64,000 nucleotides of DNA from Microthrixaceae bacterium (GTDB taxonomy: Bacteria > Actinomycetota > Acidimicrobiia > Acidimicrobiales > Microtrichaceae), in NCBI GenBank assembly GCA_020637215.1, contig JACJWI010000003.1:310001-374000 (forward strand), given 5' to 3'. The notes below the pieces were generated by a model. It saw only the letters and a list, made by a program, of their open reading frames with translations. It ran no database searches and was not told the DNA's origin. Positions within the stretch are counted from its first letter, which is position 1; each line of letters begins with the position of its first letter. Below, piece by piece: positions 7,385-15,132 of the stretch. Position numbers and translations under genes: made by a program.

Positions 7385-9025
7385 TCAGACCGTGGCCGCG
7401 TCGTCGTCACCGTCGCGGGTGACGTCCTCTTCGGGGAGGTGACGGCTCGAGGTGGCGATGGTGGATTCGGCGTCGGCCTGGGCCTGAGCGGCCGGGGCCG
7501 AGGAGTCGACGCTGGTGCCCTGGAACTGCGCGGCGAACGCCTTGACCGCGGCGTCGAAGGCGTCCTCGTCGTCGATCTTGCCGGTGCTGACGATCGCCGA
7601 GAGCATCCCGGCGTGGCGGGTGCGGAACCAGTCGAGCAGGCCGTCCTCGAACGAGCGGACGTCCTCGACGGCGATGGCGTCGAGGTAACCGCGGGTGCCG
7701 GCGAAGATCACCACGCACTGGTCCTGCACCGACATCGGGCTGTTGATGCCCTGCTTGAGCAGCTCGGTCAGGCGGTAGCCCCGCTCGAGCTGCGCCTTGG
7801 ACACGGCGTCGAGGTCGGAGCCGAACGCCGCGAACGCCTCGAGCTCGCGGAACTGCTGCAGGTCCGACTTGAGCGTGCCCACCGCGGTCTTCATGGCCTT
7901 GATCTGAGCGGCGGAACCCACCCGGGACACCGAGATGCCCACGTCGACCGCCGGACGGACGCCGGACTTGAACAGGTCGTCCTGGAGGAAGATCTGACCG
8001 TCGGTGATCGAGATCACGTTGGTCGGGATGTAGGCCGACACGTCGCCGGCCTTGGTCTCGATGACCGGCAGGGCGGTCAGCGAGCCGCCGCCGCGCTCGT
8101 CGGACAGCTTGGCGGCCCGCTCGAGCAGACGGCTGTGCAGGTAGAAGACGTCGCCGGGGTAGGCCTCGCGGCCCGGCGGGCGACGCAGCAGCAGCGACAC
8201 CTGGCGGTACGCCTCGGCCTGCTTGGAGAGGTCGTCGTAGACCACCAGCGCGTGCTCGCCGTTCTCCATCCAGTGCTGGCCCATGGCGCAGCCGGCGTAG
8301 GGGGCGAGGTACTTGAACGGCGCGGGGTCAGACGCCGGGGCGACGACGACCACGGTGTACTCCATGGCACCGCGCTCGGCGAGGGTGGCGACGGTCTGCG
8401 CGACGGTGGAGGCCTTCTGGCCGATCGCCACGTAGATGCACTTCACGCCCAGACCCTGCTGGTTGAGGATCGTGTCGATGGCGATCGTGGTCTTGCCGGT
8501 CTTGCGGTCGCCGATGATCAGCTCGCGCTGACCCCGACCGATCGGGATGAGCGAGTCGATGGCCTTGATGCCGGTCTGCATCGGCTCGCCCACGGGCTTA
8601 CGACCCATGATGCCCGGGGCCTGGATCTCCATCCGGCGGTCCTGGACGTTGGTCAGCGGGCCCTTGCCGTCGATCGGCTCGCCGAGGGTGTTGACGACGC
8701 GGCCGAGCACGCCGTCGCCGACGGGGACCGAGAGGATGTTGCCGGTCGCCTTGACCGTCTGGCCCTCCTCGATCGAGTCGACCTCGCCGAGCACCACGGC
8801 ACCGATCGAGTCCTCGTCCAGGTTGAGCGCCAGGCCGAACAGGCCCGACTCGAACTCGAGCAGCTCGTTGACCGCCGCGTCGGGCAGTCCCGCCACCCGG
8901 GCGATGCCGTCGCCGACCTCGATGACCCGGCCGACCTGGGTCAGCTCGACGTCGGGGGCGAAGCCCTCCAGGTTCTTCTTGATCGCCGCGGTGATGTCGG
9001 CGGTGTTGATCGTGAGCTCAGCCAT
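7385..9025 (-). CDS. atpA: ATP synthase F1 alpha subunit
   Basis: A 546-residue alpha subunit with P-loop GDRKTGKT and the conserved VGDGIARV and SVSRVGSAAQ segments. It binds nucleotide without catalysis and alternates with beta in the F1 head. The last ~40 residues (after FQGTSVDSSAP) are an Ala/Gln/Asp-rich tail ending in DGDDDAATV, somewhat longer than usual, as in several actinobacterial alpha subunits. Its ATG follows the atpH stop by one base. Confidence 0.97.
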   Translation of the reverse strand: MAELTINTADITAAIKKNLEGFAPDVELTQVGRVIEVGDGIARVAGLPDAAVNELLEFESGLFGLALNLDEDSIGAVVLGEVDSIEEGQTVKATGNILSVPVGDGVLGRVVNTLGEPIDGKGPLTNVQDRRMEIQAPGIMGRKPVGEPMQTGIKAIDSLIPIGRGQRELIIGDRKTGKTTIAIDTILNQQGLGVKCIYVAIGQKASTVAQTVATLAERGAMEYTVVVVAPASDPAPFKYLAPYAGCAMGQHWMENGEHALVVYDDLSKQAEAYRQVSLLLRRPPGREAYPGDVFYLHSRLLERAAKLSDERGGGSLTALPVIETKAGDVSAYIPTNVISITDGQIFLQDDLFKSGVRPAVDVGISVSRVGSAAQIKAMKTAVGTLKSDLQQFRELEAFAAFGSDLDAVSKAQLERGYRLTELLKQGINSPMSVQDQCVVIFAGTRGYLDAIAVEDVRSFEDGLLDWFRTRHAGMLSAIVSTGKIDDEDAFDAAVKAFAAQFQGTSVDSSAPAAQAQADAESTIATSSRHLPEEDVTRDGDDDAATV

Positions 9026-9026
9026 C

Positions 9027-9554
9027 TCAGAAGGCCTCTCGGAGTTGGTTCAGGCGGGTACGGACGGAGCCGTCGAGGACGGAGTCGCCGATCTGGGTGA
9101 CGACGCCACCCATCACGGTCGGGTCGACGACGTTGCGGATGGTGACGTCGATGTTCGTGCGGGCCTTGAGGGCCCGGGCGAGATCGGCGAGCTGGGCGTC
9201 GGTGAGCGGCACCGCGGAGCGCACCTCGGCGACGGCCTCGCCCCGGGATGCGGCGGATCGCTGCGCCATCGCTTCTGCGATGGCGGCCAGATCGCCGATG
9301 CGTCCGGCGGAGACCAGCATCGAGACGAACGACACGGTCGTCCGCGTGGCCTTGCCGTCGAGAAGGTCCTCGACGATCTGGGCCCGTCGCTCCACCGGCA
9401 GGTGCGCGTCGGTCAGGGTGCCGCGCAGCTCGTCGTTGGTCTGCAGGACCCGTCCGAGGCGGAACAGCTCGTCCTCCACCTCGCCGATGTTGCCCTCGGC
9501 CGCGGCGATGCCGTAGGCGGCATCTGCGTAGGCGGAGATCTGTGCGTCGCTCAT
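9027..9554 (-). CDS. atpH: ATP synthase F1 delta subunit
   Basis: A 175-residue delta (OSCP-like) subunit linking the peripheral stalk to the top of F1. The N-terminal helical bundle and the C-terminal NVVDPTVMGGVVTQIGDSVLDGSVRTRL signature region are present. Unlike mycobacteria, delta is a free-standing protein and not fused to a b subunit. It is followed one base later by atpA. Confidence 0.95.
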   Translation of the reverse strand: MSDAQISAYADAAYGIAAAEGNIGEVEDELFRLGRVLQTNDELRGTLTDAHLPVERRAQIVEDLLDGKATRTTVSFVSMLVSAGRIGDLAAIAEAMAQRSAASRGEAVAEVRSAVPLTDAQLADLARALKARTNIDVTIRNVVDPTVMGGVVTQIGDSVLDGSVRTRLNQLREAF

Positions 9555-9597
9555 GTTCGTCGTCCCGTTGCGAAGGTTGGTCTGCGGTGCCGGCCGG

Positions 9598-10149
9598 TCA
9601 GTTCTGTGCGCCGACCTGGCTGATGTAGTCGTCGATCAGTCGCTGCTGGGTGGCGTCGTCCAGCGAGGAGGCCACGACCTCCTCGGCCGCGCCGAGTGCG
9701 AGCCGGGAGAGCTCCCCGGACAGGTCCGCGGTGGCCTGCATGCGGGTGGCGGCCAGGTCGGCACCCGCCCGCTCGCGCAGGGCGGCGATCTCGGTCTCGG
9801 TGCGAGCCGCGGTGTCGATGCCGAGCTGGTCGGCGGCGCGACGGGCATCCTCGACGATGCGGGCGGCCTCGGAGTCGGAGTCCGCGAGCGCCGCCTTGAT
9901 CCGGTCACGCTCCGCCTCGGCGGCCTCGCGGGCCGCCGCGGCCTCGCCGAGGTGCTCGGCGATCCGGTCCGAGCGAGCCTTGAGACCGTTGACGATCGGG
10001 GCCTTGCCGAACTTGACCAGCAGGGTGGCGACGATCAGGAACGCCAGCGAGCCCCAGATGACCTCGTTGATGTCGGCCGGCAGCCACTTGCCGTTGGATC
10101 CCTCCGCGGCCAGGAGCGCCGGGGAGACGATGGAGTGCAGCAGGTTCAT
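9598..10149 (-). CDS. atpF: ATP synthase Fo b-type subunit (second copy)
   Basis: A 183-residue b-type peripheral-stalk subunit: short N-terminus, one membrane segment (EVIWGSLAFLIVATLLVKF, about residues 28-46) and a long Ala/Glu/Arg-rich amphipathic helix. It is adjacent to and clearly distinct in sequence from another b-type subunit upstream, so the stalk is probably a b/b' heterodimer rather than a b2 homodimer. Membrane-bound with the helix in the cytoplasm, contacting delta. Confidence 0.93.
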   Translation of the reverse strand: MNLLHSIVSPALLAAEGSNGKWLPADINEVIWGSLAFLIVATLLVKFGKAPIVNGLKARSDRIAEHLGEAAAAREAAEAERDRIKAALADSDSEAARIVEDARRAADQLGIDTAARTETEIAALRERAGADLAATRMQATADLSGELSRLALGAAEEVVASSLDDATQQRLIDDYISQVGAQN

Positions 10150-10166
10150 GTCTGGTTCCTCCGGAC

Positions 10167-10718
10167 TCAGCGCGGTCCGCCGGAGCGGTTCACGTAGTCG
10201 TCCACGGTCGATCGGTGCGAGGCCGCGTCGAGCGGCGCCTGGACCACCTTCGAGGCCGCAGCCACCGCCAGGTCGGCGACGTCGCCGCTGAGCTGGCCCA
10301 ACGCGGCGGCCCGCTCGGCGTCGAGCTCGGCCATGGCGGCCTGGCGCTCGGCGGCGATCTCGGTCTCCACGCCGGCGACCTTCTGTCCGCGGGTCGCCTC
10401 GGCGGCGGCGCGGGCCTCCTCGAGCACGCGGGACGCCTCGCCCCGCGCCTCGGCGAGCGTGGCGTCGTAGTCGCGACGCACCTGCTCGGCCTGGGTCGAG
10501 GCCGCCTCGGCGGCCTCGAGGTCGGCCTGGACCTGAGCGTCACGCTGGGCCCGGACCCGCAGCAGCGGGGGCAGGCACACGTAGCGCATCAGGATCCACA
10601 GGAGGAAGAAGAAGACGGCGCCCCAGAAGATCTCGCCGACGACGTCGGGGACGACGGGGTTGATCTTCTCGGCGCTCTCCGCGGCCTCCGCGGCGAGCAC
10701 ACTCACTTGAGCGAGCAT
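10167..10718 (-). CDS. atpF: ATP synthase Fo b-type subunit (first copy, b')
   Basis: Another 183-residue b-type stalk subunit, with one membrane segment (VVGEIFWGAVFFFLLWILMRY, about residues 26-46) and a long charged helix. It is encoded directly after atpE and 17 bases before the second b gene. The two proteins share architecture, not close sequence, which argues for functional division (b and b') and against recent duplication. Confidence 0.92.
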   Translation of the reverse strand: MLAQVSVLAAEAAESAEKINPVVPDVVGEIFWGAVFFFLLWILMRYVCLPPLLRVRAQRDAQVQADLEAAEAASTQAEQVRRDYDATLAEARGEASRVLEEARAAAEATRGQKVAGVETEIAAERQAAMAELDAERAAALGQLSGDVADLAVAAASKVVQAPLDAASHRSTVDDYVNRSGGPR

Positions 10719-10792
10719 CGGGTACTCCGGTTCGTGGTTCTACGGGTTCTTCGGTGGTCAGGTTCCGGACCGGGGTCCGGATGAGGTCCGCG

Positions 10793-11089
10793 TCAGACGA
10801 ACTTCAGGAGGATGAAGACCACGAAGCCGATGAGGGCGAGGGCCTCGGTGAAGGCGATGCCGAGGAACATCGTGGTCTGGACCTGACCGGCGGACTCGGG
10901 CTGACGGGCCATGGCCTGCACGGCCTGGCCGACGAGGTAGCCGATTCCGATGCCCGGGCCGATGGCGGCGAGGCCGTAGGCCATGCCGGCGCCCGAGGCG
11001 GCAGCGGTCGCCTTGGCGGCGTCGGCGTCGAGACCGGCGGCGTCGCCGACCTGGGCGATGATCCCTGCGGCGTGGTGCAGTGCGCTCAT
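10793..11089 (-). CDS. atpE: ATP synthase Fo c subunit
   Basis: A 98-residue proteolipid that forms the rotor ring. Two membrane helices flank the polar loop RQPE; the carboxylate in helix 2 is E82 (FTEALAL). Helix 1 reads GPGIGIG, with Ile where sodium-type c subunits have Gln, and Ala follows the Glu, so it looks proton-specific. The start is ATG 11089 (MSALHHAAG); a longer open frame upstream has no c-subunit character. An N-terminal stretch of about 30 residues before helix 1 is longer than in most c subunits. Confidence 0.95.
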   Translation of the reverse strand: MSALHHAAGIIAQVGDAAGLDADAAKATAAASGAGMAYGLAAIGPGIGIGYLVGQAVQAMARQPESAGQVQTTMFLGIAFTEALALIGFVVFILLKFV

Positions 11090-11177
11090 TGGATGGGTTC
11101 TCCTGGTGTGCGGTGGTCTGGCGACCGGTTTGCTGATTGGACGATCTGTTCGGGTGCCGCCGGTTCGGGCGACGGGC

Positions 11178-11999
11178 TCAGTGGGCCGGGTGCAGGGCTC
11201 CACCGATGTACACGGCGGTCAGCAGGCTGAAGATGAACGCCTGCAGGAACGCCACCATGAACTCGAAGCCGGTGAAGGCGACGAGCATGGGGAAGCTGAG
11301 CACCAGGACGCCGGCGAGGACGCTGGCGGACCAGAGGGTGATGCACAGCACGGCGAAGGTCACGAGCAGGATGTGACCCGCGAGCATGTTGGCGAAGAGA
11401 CGGACGGCCAGGGAGAAGGGCCGGATGATGAAGGTCGACAGCAGCTCGATCGGCGTCACCAGGATGTAGAGCGCCTTGGGCACTCCCGGCGGGAACAGGG
11501 CCGACTTGAAGTAGCCGAGGCCGTTGTGCTTGACGCCGACGCCGATGAACATCGCCCAGGCGACGAGGGCCAGCACCAGCGGGTTGGCCATGCGGGCGTT
11601 GGCGGGCATGTGCGCCGAGGGGATGACCTCGAAGATGTTGCCGATCCAGATGAAGAAGAACATCGAGATGAGCATGGGCAGGTAGCGCATGCCCTCGGGG
11701 CCGATCGCCGGCAGGACCACCTGCTTCTCGACGAAGTCGATCGAGACCTCCATCACGTTCTGCAGGCCGGAGGGCACCAGCTTGGACTTGCGTCCGGCGA
11801 TGAGGAACAGGATCACCGGCACGAGCATCGCGATGAACGAGATGAAGGTGATCTTGTTGAACTCGTAGAACGTGCCCTCGCCGAACCACGCCGGCCACTT
11901 GACGATGTGGTCGATCGGTGGGAAGTGCATGCCTCCCCCACCGCCGTCTTCGGCGGCGAGGAGGATCGACGGGGCGTTGAGCAGCGCGAGGCCGGGCAT
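11178..11999 (-). CDS. atpB: ATP synthase Fo a subunit
   Basis: A 273-residue polytopic membrane protein that carries the proton half-channels. The essential arginine is in LAVRLFANMLAGH, and the C-terminal helix contains GFEFMVAFLQAFIFSLLTAVYIG with the conserved polar residues. A Gly-rich, otherwise variable N-terminus precedes the first membrane span. Encoded 15 bases after the AtpI-like gene. Confidence 0.96.
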   Translation of the reverse strand: MPGLALLNAPSILLAAEDGGGGGMHFPPIDHIVKWPAWFGEGTFYEFNKITFISFIAMLVPVILFLIAGRKSKLVPSGLQNVMEVSIDFVEKQVVLPAIGPEGMRYLPMLISMFFFIWIGNIFEVIPSAHMPANARMANPLVLALVAWAMFIGVGVKHNGLGYFKSALFPPGVPKALYILVTPIELLSTFIIRPFSLAVRLFANMLAGHILLVTFAVLCITLWSASVLAGVLVLSFPMLVAFTGFEFMVAFLQAFIFSLLTAVYIGGALHPAH

Positions 12000-12014
12000 T
12001 CGGTCGGGCTCCTT

Positions 12015-12551
12015 CTACGGCGCGGTCGGTGACTGCGCTGAGGTGGACGTTGACGGGCCCGACGCGTCGTCGGCGACGGGCAGATACGGGTTGGGGGTCG
12101 CCTGGGGCTTGAGGCCGGGGAAGGCCAGCGAGCTCGAGATGTGGCGGAGCTCCCAGAACAGCAGCCCCAGGTGGGTGATGATGATGGTCAGCCCGAGCGG
12201 TACGAGCTCCACCCAGGGCTGGTCACGGACCGCGAGCACGGCGACCATGATGAGGCCGAGGCGCAGCAGGAAGCCGAACATGGCCGCGGCGCCCATGGCC
12301 GCCGCTCCGATGCGACCGCCCACCTGCAGCAGCCAGCCGGCCAGAAGGAAGTTCACGATCACGATCGCCAAGCCGTAGAGGGTGGAGAACACGCCGTCGA
12401 GCCCCCAGAACGCGGCCGAGGCGATGACCGCGATCGGGATCGCCCAGACGCTGCGACGCACGATGTCGAACGCGACCGCCATGGCCGGCGACGGACCCTC
12501 GACGCGGGGCCCGAGCATGCCGTCGGCGGGGACCTTGCCCTCGACGCTCAC
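12015..12551 (-). CDS. AtpI-like ATP synthase assembly protein
   Basis: A 178-residue protein with four predicted membrane segments (IPIAVIASAAFWGLDGVF, TLYGLAIVIVNFLLAGWLL, a Gly/Ala-rich third, LVPLGLTIIITHLGLLFWEL), in the position of atpI. Members of the ATP synthase subunit I family help assemble the c-ring. The start is GTG 12551, which overlaps the stop of the gene before it by 4 bases; longer upstream frames are antisense-like. The Ser/Thr-rich tail is likely disordered. Family assignment rests on topology and position. Confidence 0.8.
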   Translation of the reverse strand: MSVEGKVPADGMLGPRVEGPSPAMAVAFDIVRRSVWAIPIAVIASAAFWGLDGVFSTLYGLAIVIVNFLLAGWLLQVGGRIGAAAMGAAAMFGFLLRLGLIMVAVLAVRDQPWVELVPLGLTIIITHLGLLFWELRHISSSLAFPGLKPQATPNPYLPVADDASGPSTSTSAQSPTAP

Positions 12552-12895
12552 CGGTGGCCCTCGGGGGATTCGACCGGACGCGGCTCGGATCGGTTGGCGG
12601 CGTGGTACTGGGCGGCGGGGCGGTCGACGGGGATGCGGCCCTGTTCGACCAGCTCGTCGAGCTGGCGGTGGTACGAGAAGTACATCGCGAGCCCGGCACC
12701 GACGGCACCGAAGACGGCCAGGCCGACGGTGAAGACGGGCGCCGTGCCGAGGGTCCGGTCCAGCCAGAGCCCGATCAACGCCATGATCACCGGCGCGAAC
12801 ACCAGCTCGAAGCTGCCGGCGCTGCGGTGCAACGAGCGCGTCAGCTCGGTCTGGGAACCGTCGCCGGGCTCGGTGGAGGTGCGGTGGTCGGGCAT
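12548..12895 (-). CDS. AtpZ-like small membrane protein
   Basis: First gene of the atp operon: 115 residues with two membrane helices (FELVFAPVIMALIGLWLDR and VFTVGLAVFGAVGAGLAMYF) joined by a short loop, as in the AtpZ / putative F1Fo-ATPase subunit family found at the head of many atp operons. Its job in that family is assembly or Mg2+/Ca2+ handling. ATG 12895 has no clear ribosome binding site; the stop overlaps the AtpI-like GTG. Confidence 0.75.
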   Translation of the reverse strand: MPDHRTSTEPGDGSQTELTRSLHRSAGSFELVFAPVIMALIGLWLDRTLGTAPVFTVGLAVFGAVGAGLAMYFSYHRQLDELVEQGRIPVDRPAAQYHAANRSEPRPVESPEGHR

Positions 12896-12933
12896 GGGGT
12901 GCGTCGGTTCCAGGTGCTTGTGAAACCTTTCGC

Positions 12934-12963
12934 AATCTACGTGGAGGCCGTGACCCCCTGCAA
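12934..12963 (-). promoter_or_regulatory. Promoter of the atp operon
   Basis: On the minus strand: TTGCAG (12963-12958), an 18-base spacer, TAGATT (12939-12934). Transcription would start about 30 bases before the first atp gene. This is one of the best sigma-70-like matches in the window and separates the operon from the gene at 13005-13463. Confidence 0.6.
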
Positions 12964-13004
12964 ATCCGAGTGGGCTCGTCGCGACGCCGGCCGGCAGCCC
13001 CGGA

Positions 13005-13463
13005 TCAGGGATGGGACGTGGGTGCGGTGCCGGTGAAGGTCGGGGGCACGACCGCGGGCGCGGGGGCCGCGGTCGGAGCGGCGGCACGTTCGATCGCCTC
13101 GACGATGCGATCGGCGTTCGCCCGCTGCTCGTAGGACGAGCGGATCAGCCAGAACCGCAGGTAGCGGGCCAGCGAGTACCGCACGAACAGCGCTCCCCCC
13201 GCGATGACCAGCGCGATGCCCAGGAACGATCCCTGGGCCATGTAGGCGCGCTGCTCGGCGGGGAAGTCGCCCTGCAGCCCGACCTGGATGGCCCCGAACA
13301 GCGCCAGCACGAGGCCGACCACCATCAGGACGACCCCGAGGGCCAGCAGGCGCTGCTCCCCCTCGGCGGATCCCCCCTTGAGCTTCAGGGAGTCGATCTC
13401 CTCGCGGAACTGCGCCACGCGGGCCGCGTCGGCGCCGGGCACGGTGCTCTCCGGGTTGCTCAT
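13005..13463 (-). CDS. Small two-helix membrane protein, unknown
   Basis: A 152-residue protein I do not recognise. It has a charged N-terminus (REEIDSLKLKGG), two membrane helices (LLALGVVLMVVGLVLALFGAI and GSFLGIALVIAGGALFVRYSL), a short cytoplasmic segment with YEQRANADRIVEAIERA, and a Pro/Ala/Thr-rich tail. It lies between the livF end and the atp promoter in the same direction; nothing ties it to either system. Confidence 0.7.
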   Translation of the reverse strand: MSNPESTVPGADAARVAQFREEIDSLKLKGGSAEGEQRLLALGVVLMVVGLVLALFGAIQVGLQGDFPAEQRAYMAQGSFLGIALVIAGGALFVRYSLARYLRFWLIRSSYEQRANADRIVEAIERAAAPTAAPAPAVVPPTFTGTAPTSHP

Positions 13464-13505
13464 TGTTCTGGTCCGCTCCTTGTCGATCTGCGTTCGGGCG
13501 ATCTG

Positions 13506-13535
13506 TTCTCTGGGCTGTCGTTCTCTTGGCTGTCG
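13506..13535. repeat. 15-bp direct tandem duplication
   Basis: Two adjacent 15-base copies starting TTCTCT, with one mismatch, in the non-coding gap between livF and the membrane-protein gene. Confidence 0.7.
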
Positions 13536-13585
13536 GTGGGTTCAGCTCGTCCGGTCCCCGGACGGATTCTCGCGGAGATCACCGG

Positions 13586-14287
13586 TCATCCGCCGAGATA
13601 GGCGGCCGACAGCTCGCGTTCGACCTCGTCGGGTCGGCCGACCTGGCGGATCGTGCCGTTGACCATGATGGCCGCCACGTCCGCGACGCCGAGGACGGTG
13701 CGGGCGAACTGCTCGACGACCAGGATGGAGGTCCCGGACCGGGCGATCTCCGACACGATGCCGTAGAGCTCCTCGACCACCAGCGGCGCCAGACCCATCG
13801 ACAGCTCGTCGAGGAGCAGCACCGCGGGTTCGACCGCGAGCCCGCGGGCCATGGCCAGCATCTGCTGCTCGCCGCCCGACAGCGTGCCGGCCACCTGGGT
13901 CCGCCGCTCCTTCAGCCGTGGGAACTGCGCGTACGCGACCTCTTCGACCCGGCTCAGCGACACCCCGGCGTAGGTGGCCATCACCAGGTTCTCGCGCACG
14001 GTGAGGTTGGGGAAGATCCCCTTGCCCTCGGGGATGGTGGTCAGGCCCCGTCGGGCCAGGTCCTCGGGACTGACACCGGTGACGTCGCGGCCCGCCACCA
14101 TCAGCTGCCCGCCGGTCGGAGCGAGCTGCCCCGACGCGACCGCGAGGGTGGTGGTCTTGCCCGCCCCGTTGGGGCCGAGCAGCGCCATGACCTGGCCCGG
14201 CATCACGGCCAGGTCGATCCCGTGCAGCACTTCGATGGTGCCGTAGGCGGCCCGCACGCCGCGCAGCTCGATCAGCGGTTCGCTCAT
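13586..14287 (-). CDS. livF: Branched-chain amino acid-type ABC transporter ATPase LivF
   Basis: A 233-residue ATPase with Walker A GPNGAGKTT, signature LSGGEQQMLAMARGL and Walker B LLLDELSMGLAP, the last typical of LivF. With LivG it powers import of hydrophobic amino acids or related small acids. ATG 14287 overlaps the livG stop by 4 bases. It is the last gene of the operon that begins with the binding protein at 18950. Confidence 0.93.
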   Translation of the reverse strand: MSEPLIELRGVRAAYGTIEVLHGIDLAVMPGQVMALLGPNGAGKTTTLAVASGQLAPTGGQLMVAGRDVTGVSPEDLARRGLTTIPEGKGIFPNLTVRENLVMATYAGVSLSRVEEVAYAQFPRLKERRTQVAGTLSGGEQQMLAMARGLAVEPAVLLLDELSMGLAPLVVEELYGIVSEIARSGTSILVVEQFARTVLGVADVAAIMVNGTIRQVGRPDEVERELSAAYLGG

Positions 14288-15132
14288 GAGGCCCCTCCCC
14301 GACCCGGGCCGTGACCGTTGGCGTGGCCGGCTGCCTCGGCGATCGCCGCAGCGCCGACCAGTTCGTCGTCGCCGGCCGGTGCGCCCAGGTAGGCGGCGAG
14401 GACCGCCTCGTTGGAGCGGATCGCGACGGGGTCGCCCGCCGCGATCACCTGGCCGAAGTCGAGCACCGACAGGTGCTCGCACACCCGCATGACCAGCGAG
14501 ATGTCGTGTTCGACCAGCAGGATGCCCAGTCCGGCGCCCGCGAGGTCGACCAGCAGGTTCCCGAAGTCGACCGTCTCACGCTCGTCGAGGCCCGAGGCGG
14601 GTTCGTCGAGCAGCAGCACCCGCGGACGGGCGGCCAGCGCTAGGCCCAGCTCGACCAACCGGGCCTGACCGGTCGGCAGGGACCCCACGGGCAGGTCGGC
14701 CAGCTCGGTGAGCTGCAGGCGCTGCAGGATCAGCTCGACCTCGTCGACCGGGGAGATGTCGGCGCCTCCGGCCAGGAAGGCCGGGGCCGGGGCCCGCCGC
14801 CGCGACCAGCCCTTACGGATCTCCAGCCCGACACGGACGTTGTCGCGCACGGTGAGCGACGAGAACACCTCGAGGCGCTGGAACGTCCGACCGATCCCGA
14901 CCCGGGCCCGCTGGTGGGTGCTCAGCTTCGACACGTCGCGGCCGTCGAGGACGACCCTGCCCGACGTCGGGGTGATCACCCCGCAGATCGCGTTGAACGT
15001 GGTCGTCTTGCCGGCACCGTTCGGGCCGATGAGCCCGCAGATCCGCCCGCCGTCGACCCGCAGCGACACACCACCGACCGCCAGGTGACCTCCGAAGCGG
15101 ACCGACAGGTCGGTGACCTCGAGCGAGCTCAC
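14284..15132 (-). CDS. livG: Branched-chain amino acid-type ABC transporter ATPase LivG
   Basis: A 282-residue ATPase with Walker A GPNGAGKTT (about 36-44), the LivG-type signature LPTGQARLVELGLAL, Walker B LLLDEPASGL and the H-loop VEHD. The start is GTG 15132, overlapping the permease stop by 4 bases; the long open frame upstream is an antisense-like artefact. About 35 residues rich in Ala, Gly and His extend the C-terminus past the usual end. Confidence 0.93.
   Translation of the reverse strand: MSSLEVTDLSVRFGGHLAVGGVSLRVDGGRICGLIGPNGAGKTTTFNAICGVITPTSGRVVLDGRDVSKLSTHQRARVGIGRTFQRLEVFSSLTVRDNVRVGLEIRKGWSRRRAPAPAFLAGGADISPVDEVELILQRLQLTELADLPVGSLPTGQARLVELGLALAARPRVLLLDEPASGLDERETVDFGNLLVDLAGAGLGILLVEHDISLVMRVCEHLSVLDFGQVIAAGDPVAIRSNEAVLAAYLGAPAGDDELVGAAAIAEAAGHANGHGPGRGGAS

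Noticed and set aside
10793..11203. A longer 136-residue c subunit
   Set aside because: The extra N-terminal residues are Pro/Arg/Thr-rich and read through the intergenic region; ATG 11089 starts the real protein.
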